Positions 28,285-37,776 of a stretch of 64,000 nt of DNA are shown here, one piece after another. The DNA lies in the NCBI RefSeq assembly GCF_004358445.1, contig NZ_CP037951.1, positions 3,483,001-3,547,000 of the forward strand. The letters are read 5' to 3'. This DNA is from Parashewanella tropica (GTDB lineage Bacteria > Pseudomonadota > Gammaproteobacteria > Enterobacterales > Shewanellaceae). The notes beneath the pieces were generated by a model. That model worked only from the letters and a program-made list of their open reading frames with translations, did not search any database and was not told the DNA's origin. The position numbers were made by a program, and so were the translations under genes. The stretch's first letter is position 1. Each line of letters opens with the position of its first letter.

Positions 28285-29148
28285 TCAGATTAACTTTGCA
28301 ATCAAGCCATCAGGACTTCTAAGTAGAGTAATATTTCCAAAGCTTTCTTTGTGAGACGCATCGGTTTGACGGCATAAACTCAGTTGCCCATGATTTACAA
28401 ATTTGACAGGAATGCCATCTCCCTGTGCCATAGTACCAACATCAGCAAGGCTCAATGATACACTAGCAAGTTCAGCTAATAAGGGAGGGTAATGGAAATC
28501 AATTTCGGTAAGGACTTCTTCGATCACCATTACTTTTTCTTCAGAGTCAGGATCATCTTGCATTCGCACTTTAGCTAGAGGGCGTTGCCACCAAAGAATG
28601 GCTTGGCTTTGTTCAATGTCGGTTTCAGAATCCAACCAAAGACCATTACCAACCTCGGGGAGATCTGGTTGAGGTTGAGTTTGAGGAATATATCCCGCTA
28701 TCAAACTCAATGAAACACTGGGTGAATCCGTAATACATGGTGCCCAGTGGGACACCATAGGTTGCCATTCATTAACTGGCCATCGAACTAAAACACAGCG
28801 AATACCATTAAGGGTCAATATTGGATATACATCCTGCTCCAAAGTATAACTGCTTGGCGTTTCCGATACTGACTCCACTAACCATTGCCCTACTACCTCA
28901 AAAATAGCAGCACTCATACAGGGAACAAAATCTTCGGGCAATTTGTCAAGAACCGATATCCCAGTATATTCAGATACCGATTTTTTCCAGTCAGAGAGAG
29001 GGATCCATATACCAATACCTTCTGCAAGATTTTGGTGCTGCCAAAACATGCCGTCACCACCAATAGATTTAATTTCTAAGCGGCAATTTTGCGCTTCAAG
29101 GCCTTTACCTATCGCTCGGCTTACTTCTAACAGTACGCTGCTTTCCAT
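28285..29148 (-). CDS. sctQ: T3SS cytoplasmic ring (C-ring/sorting platform) protein SctQ
   Basis: A 287-residue protein in the position of ssaQ/yscQ, directly after sctP. The N-terminal half is divergent. The C-terminal part (about 215-287, with LLAELASVSLSLADVGTMAQGDGIPV) resembles a SpoA/SPOA domain, and the stretch around 150-205 may be the first SpoA domain. AGGAA precedes the ATG at a proper distance. SctQ forms sorting-platform pods with SctK and SctL and binds substrates. It is the last T3SS gene here; in SPI-2 and Ysc systems sctR, S, T and U follow, but here the convergent peptidase-like gene ends 12 bp away. Confidence 0.72.
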   Translation of the reverse strand: MESSVLLEVSRAIGKGLEAQNCRLEIKSIGGDGMFWQHQNLAEGIGIWIPLSDWKKSVSEYTGISVLDKLPEDFVPCMSAAIFEVVGQWLVESVSETPSSYTLEQDVYPILTLNGIRCVLVRWPVNEWQPMVSHWAPCITDSPSVSLSLIAGYIPQTQPQPDLPEVGNGLWLDSETDIEQSQAILWWQRPLAKVRMQDDPDSEEKVMVIEEVLTEIDFHYPPLLAELASVSLSLADVGTMAQGDGIPVKFVNHGQLSLCRQTDASHKESFGNITLLRSPDGLIAKLI

Positions 29149-29180
29149 CAGTGTTCCTATGTTTATGATATTTAGCTTTT

Positions 29181-29639
29181 CTATTCTCTGGGCGCATGCA
29201 CATGTATATGCACTTGATGCTTCCGACCTTGCAAATTTTCAACTATTTTAGGCATAGCATTTTTAATGGCTTTAGCGTGACGCTCATTTTTGGGGAATAA
29301 ACTTAAGCGTATTCCACGTTTGTCATAATTTGCCTGAATAATAAGTCCAGTCATTGGGCCATTTAACAAGCGATAGCACAGCATGTCACCTTGCCTTGAA
29401 ACCTCTGCACCGCCTAATTTACACACGCCGCCATCATGACTCAAAATCGACTTTGTGCTTTTAGTAATCCCCTTATTTTTATTTTCCATCTCAAATTCAT
29501 CTTGTTTATGACGGAAGGGATTGAACAATTCCTTAAAGTGTCGTACTTCACGCGACTGTGGATCGGCCTTTTTCTCTTTTGTTTCATGCTCGCTTGAGTG
29601 GACATTCTCAGAACGATTGACGTTAATGGAGTTACTCAT
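29181..29639 (-). CDS. sctP: T3SS needle-length regulator SctP
   Basis: A small SctP/SsaP-type protein of about 152 residues, much shorter than YscP, encoded between sctO and sctQ. The N-terminal half is hydrophilic and disordered; the C-terminal half (GLIIQANYDKRGIRLSLFP) resembles the substrate-switch domain. ATG 29639 is preferred over the upstream GTG and overlaps the end of sctO by 8 bases. Assignment rests on position, size and this C-terminal pattern. Family members set needle length and switch export from early to later substrates. Confidence 0.65.
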   Translation of the reverse strand: MSNSINVNRSENVHSSEHETKEKKADPQSREVRHFKELFNPFRHKQDEFEMENKNKGITKSTKSILSHDGGVCKLGGAEVSRQGDMLCYRLLNGPMTGLIIQANYDKRGIRLSLFPKNERHAKAIKNAMPKIVENLQGRKHQVHIHVHAPRE

Positions 29640-30033
29640 CACACACCGCCTGCAATTTTTCTTGATCCTTTACTAACTGTAGTACTTCTCGGTTAAGTTG
29701 CTCGATGGTGTTGTCAGTTTCATGAATTTCTTGCTGAATACTGACCACCTTTTCTGCCAACTCTCGCTCTTGTTGATATTGCTTTGCCTGCTGCAATTTG
29801 AATTCTGACAGTTCACTATGCCCTAATGATTCACTAGGTACGCTGCCATTTCTTATTTGTTCAATGAGATTATGGCGCTCACGTATTGTTTGTTGACGTT
29901 GTTCTTTTAGTTCTTGTTTTTGCTTCTTAACATCACTGATTTTACGTCGTAATTTACTTTCTTTTTGCGCCCGTATTTTTAAAATCTGTTTTATGGTGTT
30001 TTTATCTTTACCATTCAGTTCCGAATCTTTCAT
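29632..30033 (-). CDS. sctO: T3SS ATPase stalk protein SctO
   Basis: A 133-residue, highly charged coiled-coil protein rich in Glu, Gln, Lys and Arg, located between the ATPase gene and sctP exactly as ssaO/yscO. SctO is the FliJ-like stalk in the ATPase hexamer that couples it to the export gate SctV. Two long helices of about 55 residues with a turn at 'NGSVPSESLGHSEL' are visible. It starts 9 bp after sctN and overlaps sctP. Confidence 0.75.
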   Translation of the reverse strand: MKDSELNGKDKNTIKQILKIRAQKESKLRRKISDVKKQKQELKEQRQQTIRERHNLIEQIRNGSVPSESLGHSELSEFKLQQAKQYQQERELAEKVVSIQQEIHETDNTIEQLNREVLQLVKDQEKLQAVCDE

Positions 30034-30042
30034 GGTATGGCC

Positions 30043-31380
30043 TTATCGCGATACCACTTGGACTAGCTGAGCTTGAGTCTCATCGTAAGAACTGTACTCA
30101 TTCATATCCTGCTTTAAGAAATTCATGATTCCTGAGTGCAATGCAATGGCTTCATCGGTTTCAGGATCTTGCCCTGATTCATATTCCCCAACTCGAATAA
30201 GTAACTGTACTTCTTCATATTTAGCCAACATATCTCGCATTTTGGCCGCGGCTTGGCGCTGTTCAGGACTGACAATTTGATCCATTACACGGCTTACACT
30301 TGCGTTAATATCAATAGCAGGATAGTGGCCTGAACCAGCAAGCTTTCTTGATAAGACAATATGACCATCGAGCAAAGACCGAACTTCATCTGCGATGGGT
30401 TCATTCATATCATCCCCTTCTACTAGCACAGTATAAATGCCAGTAATACTTCCTACTTTGGCAGGACCTGCACGCTCAACCAGCGATGAAAGTTTTACGA
30501 ATACACTAGGCGGAAAACCATTGGCAACTGCGGGCTCACCTGCGGCAAGACCAATTTCTCGGGCACTTCTAGCAAAACGAGTGAGCGAGTCCACCATCAG
30601 TAGGACATCTTTACCTTGATCGCGGAAGTATTCGGCAATAGTTGTAGCCGTTATTGTCGCTTTCATGCGTTCAAGTGGCGGCCTATCAGAAGTAGACACC
30701 ACCATTACCGTTCGCTTTCGAGCTTCTGCTGAGAGGTTATATTCCATAAACTCTCGTACTTCACGTCCCCGCTCCCCGACTAAGGCTAATACAATGACTT
30801 CGGCTTCGCAGCTTGAGGCTATCATCCCTAGTAATGTTGATTTACCGCCCCCTGCGGCGGCAAAAATGCCAATACGCTGCCCAACACCACAAGCTAATGC
30901 GCTGTCTATTGCTCTCACTCCCATAGGTAAAACGTCTTTGATCAAGCTGCGACTAAGAGGATCGGGGGCTGCACCTTGATTATCTCGAATTTCGGAAGCT
31001 GAAATCTCACCATGTTCGTCAATAGGGCGACCAAGTCCATCTACAACTCGCCCAAGTAAACTATTTCCTAACGCAATTTGATGACCATGGCCTAACAGTT
31101 CGACAGGTTCATCAGTTTGCAAACCTGTGGTGGCATCAAATGGTGATAAAATGGCTTCGTCTTCTTTGACTGCAATAACTTCTGCGTGTAGATGCCCTGC
31201 AATCTCACACAAGTCTCCTTGATGTGCTCCTGCCAATGTTGAGCGTACGAGTGTGGCTCCAACTTCTTGTACTCGCCCAAAAAAACGTACTGCTGGTGCC
31301 ATGCTTTCAATTTGGTATGGCTTAAAAAACAGCGCATCATCGATGGCTTTGACTAGAGTGGATTTCTTGGGTAATTGCAT
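30043..31380 (-). CDS. sctN: T3SS ATPase SctN
   Basis: About 445 residues, a FliI/YscN-type hexameric ATPase that unfolds and detaches substrates from chaperones at the export gate. Walker A is AAAGGGKST (175-183, counted from the GTG); Walker B VLLMVDSLTRFA lies near 264-275, and the F1-type 'GERGREV' is present. ATG 31380 is chosen because AGAGG lies six bases upstream; a GTG sits directly before it. It lies 13 bp after sctV in one operon. Distinguished from flagellar FliI by its neighbours. Confidence 0.93.
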   Translation of the reverse strand: MQLPKKSTLVKAIDDALFFKPYQIESMAPAVRFFGRVQEVGATLVRSTLAGAHQGDLCEIAGHLHAEVIAVKEDEAILSPFDATTGLQTDEPVELLGHGHQIALGNSLLGRVVDGLGRPIDEHGEISASEIRDNQGAAPDPLSRSLIKDVLPMGVRAIDSALACGVGQRIGIFAAAGGGKSTLLGMIASSCEAEVIVLALVGERGREVREFMEYNLSAEARKRTVMVVSTSDRPPLERMKATITATTIAEYFRDQGKDVLLMVDSLTRFARSAREIGLAAGEPAVANGFPPSVFVKLSSLVERAGPAKVGSITGIYTVLVEGDDMNEPIADEVRSLLDGHIVLSRKLAGSGHYPAIDINASVSRVMDQIVSPEQRQAAAKMRDMLAKYEEVQLLIRVGEYESGQDPETDEAIALHSGIMNFLKQDMNEYSSYDETQAQLVQVVSR

Positions 31381-31393
31381 CACTTACCTCTCA

Positions 31394-33451
31394 TTAAGCA
31401 TTCATGGCTTCATCAAGGGCTTCACCCACAAGATCAACGTGATCCAATACCTTAATCTCCACATCATCACCTAACTCTTGGTATGACAATACAGGGGTAT
31501 TAAACATATCTCTCTCGACAATTTTTCTTAGGTAACGACGAACATCCAGTGAGGTCAATAACGCACATTGCTGATTATCAGGTAATAAATCTTTTATGGC
31601 ATTAAGGATAAGTTGAGTTTGAGCACTATTAAGTACCGAGTATGATCCCGCTGTGGATTGGCGAATAGATTCTCGAATTAGATTTTCAATGCCTTCACCA
31701 ACCATAAGCGCAGATATCCAGCCTTGAGGAGTAGCAAATTTGCGTCTTATATGCCTTCTTAAGGCAATTCGTACATACTCGGTAAGCATGATGACATCTT
31801 TTTCTTTAGGAACCCATTCAACTAAGGTCTCAAAGATGGTCCGTAGGTCGCGAATAGAAATGCCTTCTTCGACTAAACGTTGAAGAATTTCCGCAACTTT
31901 ACCTACCGAGAGTAAGCGCTGTAACTCTCGAATAAGCTCGCCATATTTATTTTCCATGGCATCCATTAGGAAACGCGTTTCTTGTACACCAATAAATTCA
32001 CCAATATAACGGTCAACCACTTTGTTGATCAGACACGTTGGAATCGCTTCACCTTCAACAATCGTCAAATTTTGTTGCTTAGCTTCAGCAATTTGCGGCT
32101 CTTTTATCCAAAATAAATTTTGTCCATTAAATGCCATGGTTTCTTGTCTGGCTTCGATGTCGGTAAATGGTACATCGAGTAAGACTTCTTCAGGCTTAAG
32201 CTGAACTTGAAGTACAGGCTCTTGATATAAATGAATATCACATTGACCTTCAATGTCTTTTTTGACCACTTGCAGCTGAATTTCAGGTAAAGGAACACCT
32301 AATTTTTCAAATAATGCCCACCGTAAACGATGTAAGTTTTCTTTCATCCCCTGATGTGGAGTATCAGAGCCCAGATAAAGCATCAGTGGTACAGCACCAG
32401 GTTGCATTTTTGTATCATCAGAGGCTTCTTCGTCCCCTTCTGCAAACGGCACCGTTTCATCTCCGGCTTCACTTTGTTTTTGTTGCTTACGGCCTAACCA
32501 CCAGGTGGTAAAAAAGGTCAGAAAACCAAGCGAACCAAATACCCACCAAGGAAAACCTGGGATCACTGCAAAAGTGATCATGACTATGCCTGCCATTTGT
32601 AATGATGATGGCTGCTTAGTGATTTGATTAACGACTTCTTTACCTAAATTTTGTCTAGATTCACCTGGCACTCGAGTTACAATCAAACCGGCTGTAATCG
32701 AGATAAGTAGAGAGGGAATTTGTGCTATAAGCCCATCGCCTACAGATAGTATTGAATATGTATTTACGGCTTCTGATGCCGTCATTCCCTTTTGAAGTAC
32801 ACCAACGGAAATACCACCAATGATGTTTGTGAAGATAACGATAATACTGGCAATCGCATCACCTTTTACAAACTTCATAGCACCATCCATTGCACCATAA
32901 AGCTGACTTTCTTTTTGTACTTTTGCTCTGAGCTTTTTGGCTTCTTTTGCGTCGATCATTCCTGCACGCATATCACCATCAATACTCATTTGCTTACCAG
33001 GCATGCCATCCAATGAGAAACGAGCTGAAACTTCTGCCACACGCTCAGAACCTTTGGTGATCACGATAAACTGAACAATGGTTATAATGGCAAAGATAAT
33101 AATACCTACGGCCAAATTACCACCCACAACAAAATTACCAAAGGTAAATACGATTTCACCTGCATCGTGTTGAAGTAAGATCAAGCGACTGGTACTGATA
33201 GTTAACGCTAAGCGATATAAGGTGGTGACCAATAGCACTGATGGGAATACTGAAAATTCAAGTGGATCACGAATGTAAATTGCAATCATCAATAGCATGA
33301 CAGATAAAGCTAGGTTTATGGCAATCAACAGATCAACCAAAGGCGTAGGCAGTGGAATGATCATCATAAATACCGCCACCATGAGCATGACAGCTAAAAT
33401 AATGTCATGGCGTCCTGATATTTTATGAAGCCAGTTAGTGATCATGTTCAT
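31394..33451 (-). CDS. sctV: T3SS export gate protein SctV
   Basis: A 685-residue FlhA/YscV-family protein. About eight membrane helices span residues 15-320, with the conserved FHIPEP loop containing 'KGSERVAEVSARFSLDGMPGKQMSIDGD' as the landmark, followed by 'RAGMIDAKEAKK'. The C-terminal cytoplasmic domain (about 350-685) forms a nonameric ring that receives chaperone-substrate complexes. The start overlaps the ssaM-like stop codon as ATGA. It is the only export-gate membrane gene found in the window; its partners sctR, S, T and U are absent. Confidence 0.94.
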   Translation of the reverse strand: MNMITNWLHKISGRHDIILAVMLMVAVFMMIIPLPTPLVDLLIAINLALSVMLLMIAIYIRDPLEFSVFPSVLLVTTLYRLALTISTSRLILLQHDAGEIVFTFGNFVVGGNLAVGIIIFAIITIVQFIVITKGSERVAEVSARFSLDGMPGKQMSIDGDMRAGMIDAKEAKKLRAKVQKESQLYGAMDGAMKFVKGDAIASIIVIFTNIIGGISVGVLQKGMTASEAVNTYSILSVGDGLIAQIPSLLISITAGLIVTRVPGESRQNLGKEVVNQITKQPSSLQMAGIVMITFAVIPGFPWWVFGSLGFLTFFTTWWLGRKQQKQSEAGDETVPFAEGDEEASDDTKMQPGAVPLMLYLGSDTPHQGMKENLHRLRWALFEKLGVPLPEIQLQVVKKDIEGQCDIHLYQEPVLQVQLKPEEVLLDVPFTDIEARQETMAFNGQNLFWIKEPQIAEAKQQNLTIVEGEAIPTCLINKVVDRYIGEFIGVQETRFLMDAMENKYGELIRELQRLLSVGKVAEILQRLVEEGISIRDLRTIFETLVEWVPKEKDVIMLTEYVRIALRRHIRRKFATPQGWISALMVGEGIENLIRESIRQSTAGSYSVLNSAQTQLILNAIKDLLPDNQQCALLTSLDVRRYLRKIVERDMFNTPVLSYQELGDDVEIKVLDHVDLVGEALDEAMNA

Positions 33452-33810
33452 GAATCAGCTCCGTAACCAACCCTGTCTAAAAATTGTTGCTGCAACTTCA
33501 ACATTTGAAACCAATCTCTCCCTTCGCTGCTTGTAGGACACAAGCAACTGATCATCAGTTTTTGTTTTATTGAAAACAACCGCTGCGGTACACCCATGAA
33601 TATTTGAGGATGCCAACGAGCCAAACAGGGTTTTAAGTCCATAATTTGACCGTTTAATAGCCATGATGTCATCAATAAGCGTTCGTCTTTCATTTCCAAC
33701 ATCACGCCATAAGGCTCCCAGTGGTATTCCATTTGCTCATCAATGGTCACTGGCCACTTTTCAAGTAACTGAAACAATTCTTCCAACTTTCTGGATGAGC
33801 GCAGATCCAT
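33448..33810 (-). CDS. ssaM: SsaM-like secretion-hierarchy protein
   Basis: A protein of about 120 residues between sctW and sctV, the ssaM position of SPI-2. The C-terminal half, PQRLFSIKQKLMISC with a following WF..LK..Q..FL block, matches my memory of Salmonella SsaM (PQRLF, SC, then a W/L/Q-rich end). In SPI-2, SsaM works with SpiC/SsaB and SsaL to hold back effectors until translocators are exported. ATG 33810 is preferred because it gives an MDLR start like MDWD of SsaM; a TTG at 33822 is possible. No strong ribosome site is visible for either. Confidence 0.7.
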   Translation of the reverse strand: MDLRSSRKLEELFQLLEKWPVTIDEQMEYHWEPYGVMLEMKDERLLMTSWLLNGQIMDLKPCLARWHPQIFMGVPQRLFSIKQKLMISCLCPTSSEGRDWFQMLKLQQQFLDRVGYGADS

Positions 33811-33896
33811 GATAAATATCAATGCCTATATGTATGGAAATTAAACACTTTCATAAGCTTAGGACTTCTCAGAGAAAATGATAAATATTTCGTCCA

Positions 33897-34922
33897 TTAT
33901 TCTTCATCGCACCATTTATCCAGCAAATCCATCATGGCATCTGCTACATGTGATTGCTGCTCAGGATCACGAAAACAAGTATTTGGAATTTGCAGTAATA
34001 AGTCTCGCCAACGCCTAAGGAAGCTGATCTGTCTTTCTTCATCTAATATCAATGGCTTGATTTTGCCTTCCAGCCATTCGGCATAAACCCAAGATTGTTC
34101 AATCAACTCCAAACTGATTGACAGCACATCAGCGGACTTTACTTCAAAAGCGCGAGCCAACACATTACAGTGCTCTTCAATACTCATAAAAATCAGTAAC
34201 CGCCTTAAATCGTCGATCACAGTGACGATTTTCACCATGTCTGTGCCAGTGTTGTCCTCATTCAAAGAATTAGACAAGGCTCTGAGTAATACTCGTATCC
34301 TTTTACGTCTATCAGGCATATCTTTTAAATGGCTAAACCACTTTGCTAACCCAGCCTCTCCATGCTCTGCACGCTGGTAAAGACTTTTTAAACTTTCGAG
34401 TCCAGCTTGATCCAGTGGCAAGCCTTCCATTGCAGCAATCAAGGCCAGTTCGGCACCTTCTTCGGACAGTAATTCTTGAAGCTTTTTCCTTAGCTTTTCT
34501 TTTACTTGATTACTCATTTCTCCTGATGAGATAACGGTTGCTAGCAATAACATGACATTGCCTGCATCCATTTTCATTTGGCCTACTTTTGCCAAGATGG
34601 CATCACCATCATTTAATGCAGCTAATTCACTGGCTAAGGTCGCCATACCCTCTGCTTGTTCGCCTTCTAAGTTAGCGACTAACTCTTCGAGAGTATTTAA
34701 GCGAGTTTCGTCTTTTTGATTTTTACTGGAGAGTTTTTTTAGAAAATTACTTGCACCTAAGCCAATATCATCCATGGCTTCCTGCATGGATTCAGCTTGA
34801 ACTTCAGCAAATTCAGCAGCCGCTAAGGCCGCTGTATTATGGGCAGGATGCACTTGACCGTTAACTGATTGGTTTTCAGTTTGAGTGTTTAGGTTTACGG
34901 TATTAGCACCATCAATTCTCAT
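33897..34922 (-). CDS. sctW: T3SS gatekeeper SctW (SsaL/SepL/YopN-like)
   Basis: A 341-residue, helical, soluble protein with the length and position of SsaL. The Ala/Gln-rich N-terminal region and the LcrE/YopN-like core (about 75-330, with SLYQRAEHGEAGLAKWF and RRKRIRVLLRALS) fit the gatekeeper family. Gatekeepers bind SctV and order secretion of translocators before effectors. Together with the ssaB-like and ssaM-like genes, it would form the three-part calcium- or pH-sensing switch known in SPI-2. It starts 23 bp after sctL. Confidence 0.8.
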   Translation of the reverse strand: MRIDGANTVNLNTQTENQSVNGQVHPAHNTAALAAAEFAEVQAESMQEAMDDIGLGASNFLKKLSSKNQKDETRLNTLEELVANLEGEQAEGMATLASELAALNDGDAILAKVGQMKMDAGNVMLLLATVISSGEMSNQVKEKLRKKLQELLSEEGAELALIAAMEGLPLDQAGLESLKSLYQRAEHGEAGLAKWFSHLKDMPDRRKRIRVLLRALSNSLNEDNTGTDMVKIVTVIDDLRRLLIFMSIEEHCNVLARAFEVKSADVLSISLELIEQSWVYAEWLEGKIKPLILDEERQISFLRRWRDLLLQIPNTCFRDPEQQSHVADAMMDLLDKWCDEE

Positions 34923-34945
34923 AGAGGCGTTGTCCTAAATTTCAT

Positions 34946-35659
34946 TTAAGATTCAGCTTGAATCTCACTCTCTTGAGGTTGAGCTTCTTGCTCCTCCTTA
35001 GGCTCGTCATGGTGTTCAGTGGCCGACTTACTAATAAACACCTCTAATAAGGTCGATAAGTGCTGCTCTAAATCAATTCGAGCAGTTAGGGCTTTTGAGT
35101 GTAGCTCTGCACAACCTGCCCCTAAATGAGGATCGACTTTAATTGTGAATGTATCACTTAATAGCTCGGATAACTTAGGCTCATCTTCCGCGGACACTGA
35201 TAAGGTCAACACACCTTCTCCTACTTTTTCCACAACTTCTTGAGTCAGCCTTTGCGCTATCAATGTTGTATTTTCCTGCTCACCGGCCCATTGAGTGATA
35301 ACCCTTTGGATCTGCTCAGCAATTTTAGGCTGTAAGTCGTGTAATAGTTGTTCAGTAAACTCAGCTTCATCTTTTACCCACTGCACCACTTCAGCAATAA
35401 CGCTTTCTTGAGCTTGTTGCTGCCACTGTTCTAAGTTTTCTTGTGCTTGTAATTCAGCTTGTTTTAGCAGCTGTTCTGATTCAGCTCTAGCTTGCTCTCG
35501 TTGTTGATGGGCCTGTTGAAGCGCGTCTTGTATACGCTCTTTCACTTGCCTTTCCATATCTTGCAATTCAACAGACTGTTGCAATGACTCTGCTGTGACG
35601 AGTCGACTTTCACTTCGTAATACTTCACATGGTTCAACATTGATCATAAAGGCACTCAT
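34946..35659 (-). CDS. sctL: T3SS sorting-platform/ATPase regulator SctL
   Basis: A 237-residue FliH/YscL-type protein. A long Gln/Glu/Ala-rich coiled coil covers about 25-95, and a C-terminal globular domain about 100-210 binds the ATPase. The acidic tail ends with repeated Glu/Gln pairs. Its start overlaps the sctK stop codon as ATGA. SctL links SctN to SctQ in the cytoplasmic cage. In SPI-2 the same protein is named SsaK. Confidence 0.82.
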   Translation of the reverse strand: MSAFMINVEPCEVLRSESRLVTAESLQQSVELQDMERQVKERIQDALQQAHQQREQARAESEQLLKQAELQAQENLEQWQQQAQESVIAEVVQWVKDEAEFTEQLLHDLQPKIAEQIQRVITQWAGEQENTTLIAQRLTQEVVEKVGEGVLTLSVSAEDEPKLSELLSDTFTIKVDPHLGAGCAELHSKALTARIDLEQHLSTLLEVFISKSATEHHDEPKEEQEAQPQESEIQAES

Positions 35660-36315
35660 AGTAGACGCTCCAATCGAGTTAACCAGCGTGACATGCTTAT
35701 AGACTGTTTATCTAATGCTTTTAGTTGCGCAGTTAATGGTTTTGACAACTGCTCAGTATCCGTTGCAGGAAAAGTCATTAATAGGGCTCTCCATACAATG
35801 CTGTCTGTAAGTTCTTTTGAAAATTGAATGACGGCAACTTGTAATGCTGTTTTTACGATATCTTTCTCCGCGATATCGTTTATCACGGGTTTTAACTTAG
35901 AGGTCGGACGCTGAGGCCAAAGAGCCCATGCTTGTTGTATTTGCTCTGGCGCTAATACTGTTTGCAAAACTTCGCGATAGGATTTAAGAGATAAATAATC
36001 AGGACTGTTTAAACTATAAAGACCTAACACCAGTAGTAATTCAGTAAGCTTGTCTTTTCTTTGTATGAGTAAATTATCTTGTTCATTGAGTTTGGTAGGC
36101 ATGGGCTCATCAATCAACCCTGCACGACTCACTATCATTGTTTCAATACGATGCCCTAGTGTTGAGTGAGGCTGATATTTTCCTTGCCACGCTTGTACGC
36201 CAAGCTTTTGCCACCAACTAGGGTGCATGTTCGCCATTGGGCGCCAAATTAATTCAAAGCACTGGCGTAAAGCTAAACCAGTGTCACTCGTTGATGAAAA
36301 AAAATCCTCACTCAT
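35656..36315 (-). CDS. sctK: T3SS sorting-platform adaptor SctK
   Basis: A soluble protein of about 219 residues between sctJ and sctL, the position of yscK and of the unnamed SPI-2 reading frame after ssaJ. A Trp-rich N-terminus (RQCFELIWRPMANMHPSWW) and 'LGLYSLNSPDYLSLKSYREVL' resemble YscK/MxiK-type proteins that connect the inner ring to SctQ pods. ATG 36315 is favoured over GTG 36318, with AAGG about seven bases upstream. Identification is mainly positional. Confidence 0.68.
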   Translation of the reverse strand: MSEDFFSSTSDTGLALRQCFELIWRPMANMHPSWWQKLGVQAWQGKYQPHSTLGHRIETMIVSRAGLIDEPMPTKLNEQDNLLIQRKDKLTELLLVLGLYSLNSPDYLSLKSYREVLQTVLAPEQIQQAWALWPQRPTSKLKPVINDIAEKDIVKTALQVAVIQFSKELTDSIVWRALLMTFPATDTEQLSKPLTAQLKALDKQSISMSRWLTRLERLL

Positions 36316-36344
36316 CACGCACCCTTAAGTTCTCAGTCAGGCCG

Positions 36345-37070
36345 CTAAGACCTTCTTCGTATCCACATAACCCCAACTAGACTCAGCAAGAAAATCAATG
36401 ACAAACCAATAACGGCTGGCATTTTATTTTCTTCTATAACAGAGACAACTTCTGACCACATATCCTCGTCTTTAAGAGGTGGAGCAGACTGATAGCCGTA
36501 ATTGGCCGCTTGCAAGAACACAGTTATGCGTTCGTAACTTAAACCAGGTACAGCATTTTGAACCAAACTTTTAATCTCATTTTCTTGAGTCGATAAATTA
36601 GCCTGTGGAGAATACTTGATGTAAACCGAAGCTGATTTTTGCTGCTGGGTTTGAAATTGGTCTTCTTGAGTCGGCTCAGCGATTGAAACTCTGGCACTGA
36701 TCACCCCTTCAATATTGGATAAAGTTCGTTCCAGTTGCTGCTCTTTTAAGAAAGCAATTTTTGCTTCTTCTTGAGCTGGCGAAGTAACCAATTGACCCGA
36801 TGGAAATAAATCCTCAATGTTGGCATATTTGGGCCTTGGTAAACCATTTTGCCTTAATAACGCCACAGCATTGATGAATTTGTGTTCATCAATCATCAAG
36901 GTAGCCATACCCGATTTATCGTCAATCTTTGTCGTAGCACCAATATCATTCAACCTCAACAAGGCCACCATTTGGTTCGCCTCTTCCTGAGATAAATTAC
37001 GATAAAGCTCAACTTTACATCCAGCGAGTACAAGAATAAGCGGTAAAAGTAATAAAAATCGAATTCTCAT
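36345..37070 (-). CDS. sctJ: T3SS inner-membrane ring lipoprotein SctJ
   Basis: A 241-residue YscJ/PrgK/SsaJ-family protein. Its lipoprotein signal ends in LAGC with Cys18 as lipid site. The periplasmic ring-building domains contain the family signature 'ELYRNLSQEEANQMVALL', then 'PRPKYANIEDLFPSGQLVTSP'. A C-terminal membrane helix lies at about 213-236. It overlaps sctI by four bases. Full length and intact. Confidence 0.92.
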   Translation of the reverse strand: MRIRFLLLLPLILVLAGCKVELYRNLSQEEANQMVALLRLNDIGATTKIDDKSGMATLMIDEHKFINAVALLRQNGLPRPKYANIEDLFPSGQLVTSPAQEEAKIAFLKEQQLERTLSNIEGVISARVSIAEPTQEDQFQTQQQKSASVYIKYSPQANLSTQENEIKSLVQNAVPGLSYERITVFLQAANYGYQSAPPLKDEDMWSEVVSVIEENKMPAVIGLSLIFLLSLVGVMWIRRRS

Positions 37071-37426
37071 TGCATGCTCGCCAACTTGTTGATGGATTGA
37101 GATAATGAACCCGCTATTTTGGCAAATAAATCAACCTCAATAACGGCTTTTGTAATGTGACGCTGCCCTTCTAAAGCGGCAAGTGGCGACATGCTGTGCC
37201 CTAACTTATTAGCTTGAAGTGGATCTGGATTACCCAATTTATTGATCAGCTCGTTGTCATTTCCATTCGCTTCTAATTGAGCGGCTTGCTTTAAATCACC
37301 TGAGCCCATATTTAGTAATTCTTGAAATTTAGCCGCAAGCTGGTGATTAGCTTTTGGTTCATCCTTTGTAAGCTGTTTATTTTTATTGATTTCAGCAAGT
37401 TGTCTTATTGTTTCTAAGTTAGGCAT
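37067..37426 (-). CDS. sctI: T3SS inner rod protein SctI
   Basis: A 119-residue protein immediately before sctJ with a strong AGGAGG ribosome site. The C-terminal 'VDLFAKIAGSLSQSINKL' matches the rod-forming helix of SsaI/YscI-type proteins; the N-terminal two thirds is hydrophilic. It polymerises under the needle and influences substrate switching. It is longer than SsaI (about 82 residues, as I recall). Confidence 0.78.
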   Translation of the reverse strand: MPNLETIRQLAEINKNKQLTKDEPKANHQLAAKFQELLNMGSGDLKQAAQLEANGNDNELINKLGNPDPLQANKLGHSMSPLAALEGQRHITKAVIEVDLFAKIAGSLSQSINKLASMQ

Positions 37427-37438
37427 GTTTACCTCCTA

Positions 37439-37744
37439 TCACTCAGATAAAGTGGTAATCTGCTGATTTAACGCAACATCTTTACCTGAGTTGTTCATCC
37501 TTGAACCTGAGAAAATAACGTATAAAGCTTTGCCAGAATCACTATTACAAGCTTGTAATTGCTCTAGCGCCCCTGAAACATCATTTAGTGCAAAATAAAT
37601 AATGCTAGTACAAATGCGCCTATCTTCCTCATCTTCGATCAGATCAGGAAACACTTTAACAATGGCATAAGACTCTTTTTCTAAGCCATGATTTGCAGCA
37701 GCAAGTGCGGCTTCTACCAGCAATTTTTTGTGTTCACTTTCCAT
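37439..37744 (-). CDS. sctG: T3SS needle chaperone-like protein SctG (SsaH-like)
   Basis: About 101 residues, all helical, located between the needle and rod genes exactly as ssaH/escG/yscG. The TPR-like pattern 'ALAAANHGLEKESYAIVKVFPDL' then 'CTSIIYFALNDVSGALEQL' is typical of YscG/HrpB1-type needle chaperones that prevent early needle polymerisation. ATG 37744 is preferred over the upstream TTG. An unrelated C-terminal tail of about 25 residues follows. Confidence 0.72.
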   Translation of the reverse strand: MESEHKKLLVEAALAAANHGLEKESYAIVKVFPDLIEDEEDRRICTSIIYFALNDVSGALEQLQACNSDSGKALYVIFSGSRMNNSGKDVALNQQITTLSE

Positions 37745-37776
37745 AATCAACTGTTATTCCTAACTATTGTTAATGA

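Noticed and set aside
28285-29148. SctQ truncated for a SpoA domain
   Set aside because: The stretch near 150-205 can be read as a first, divergent SpoA domain, and total length is close to YscQ; truncation cannot be claimed by eye.
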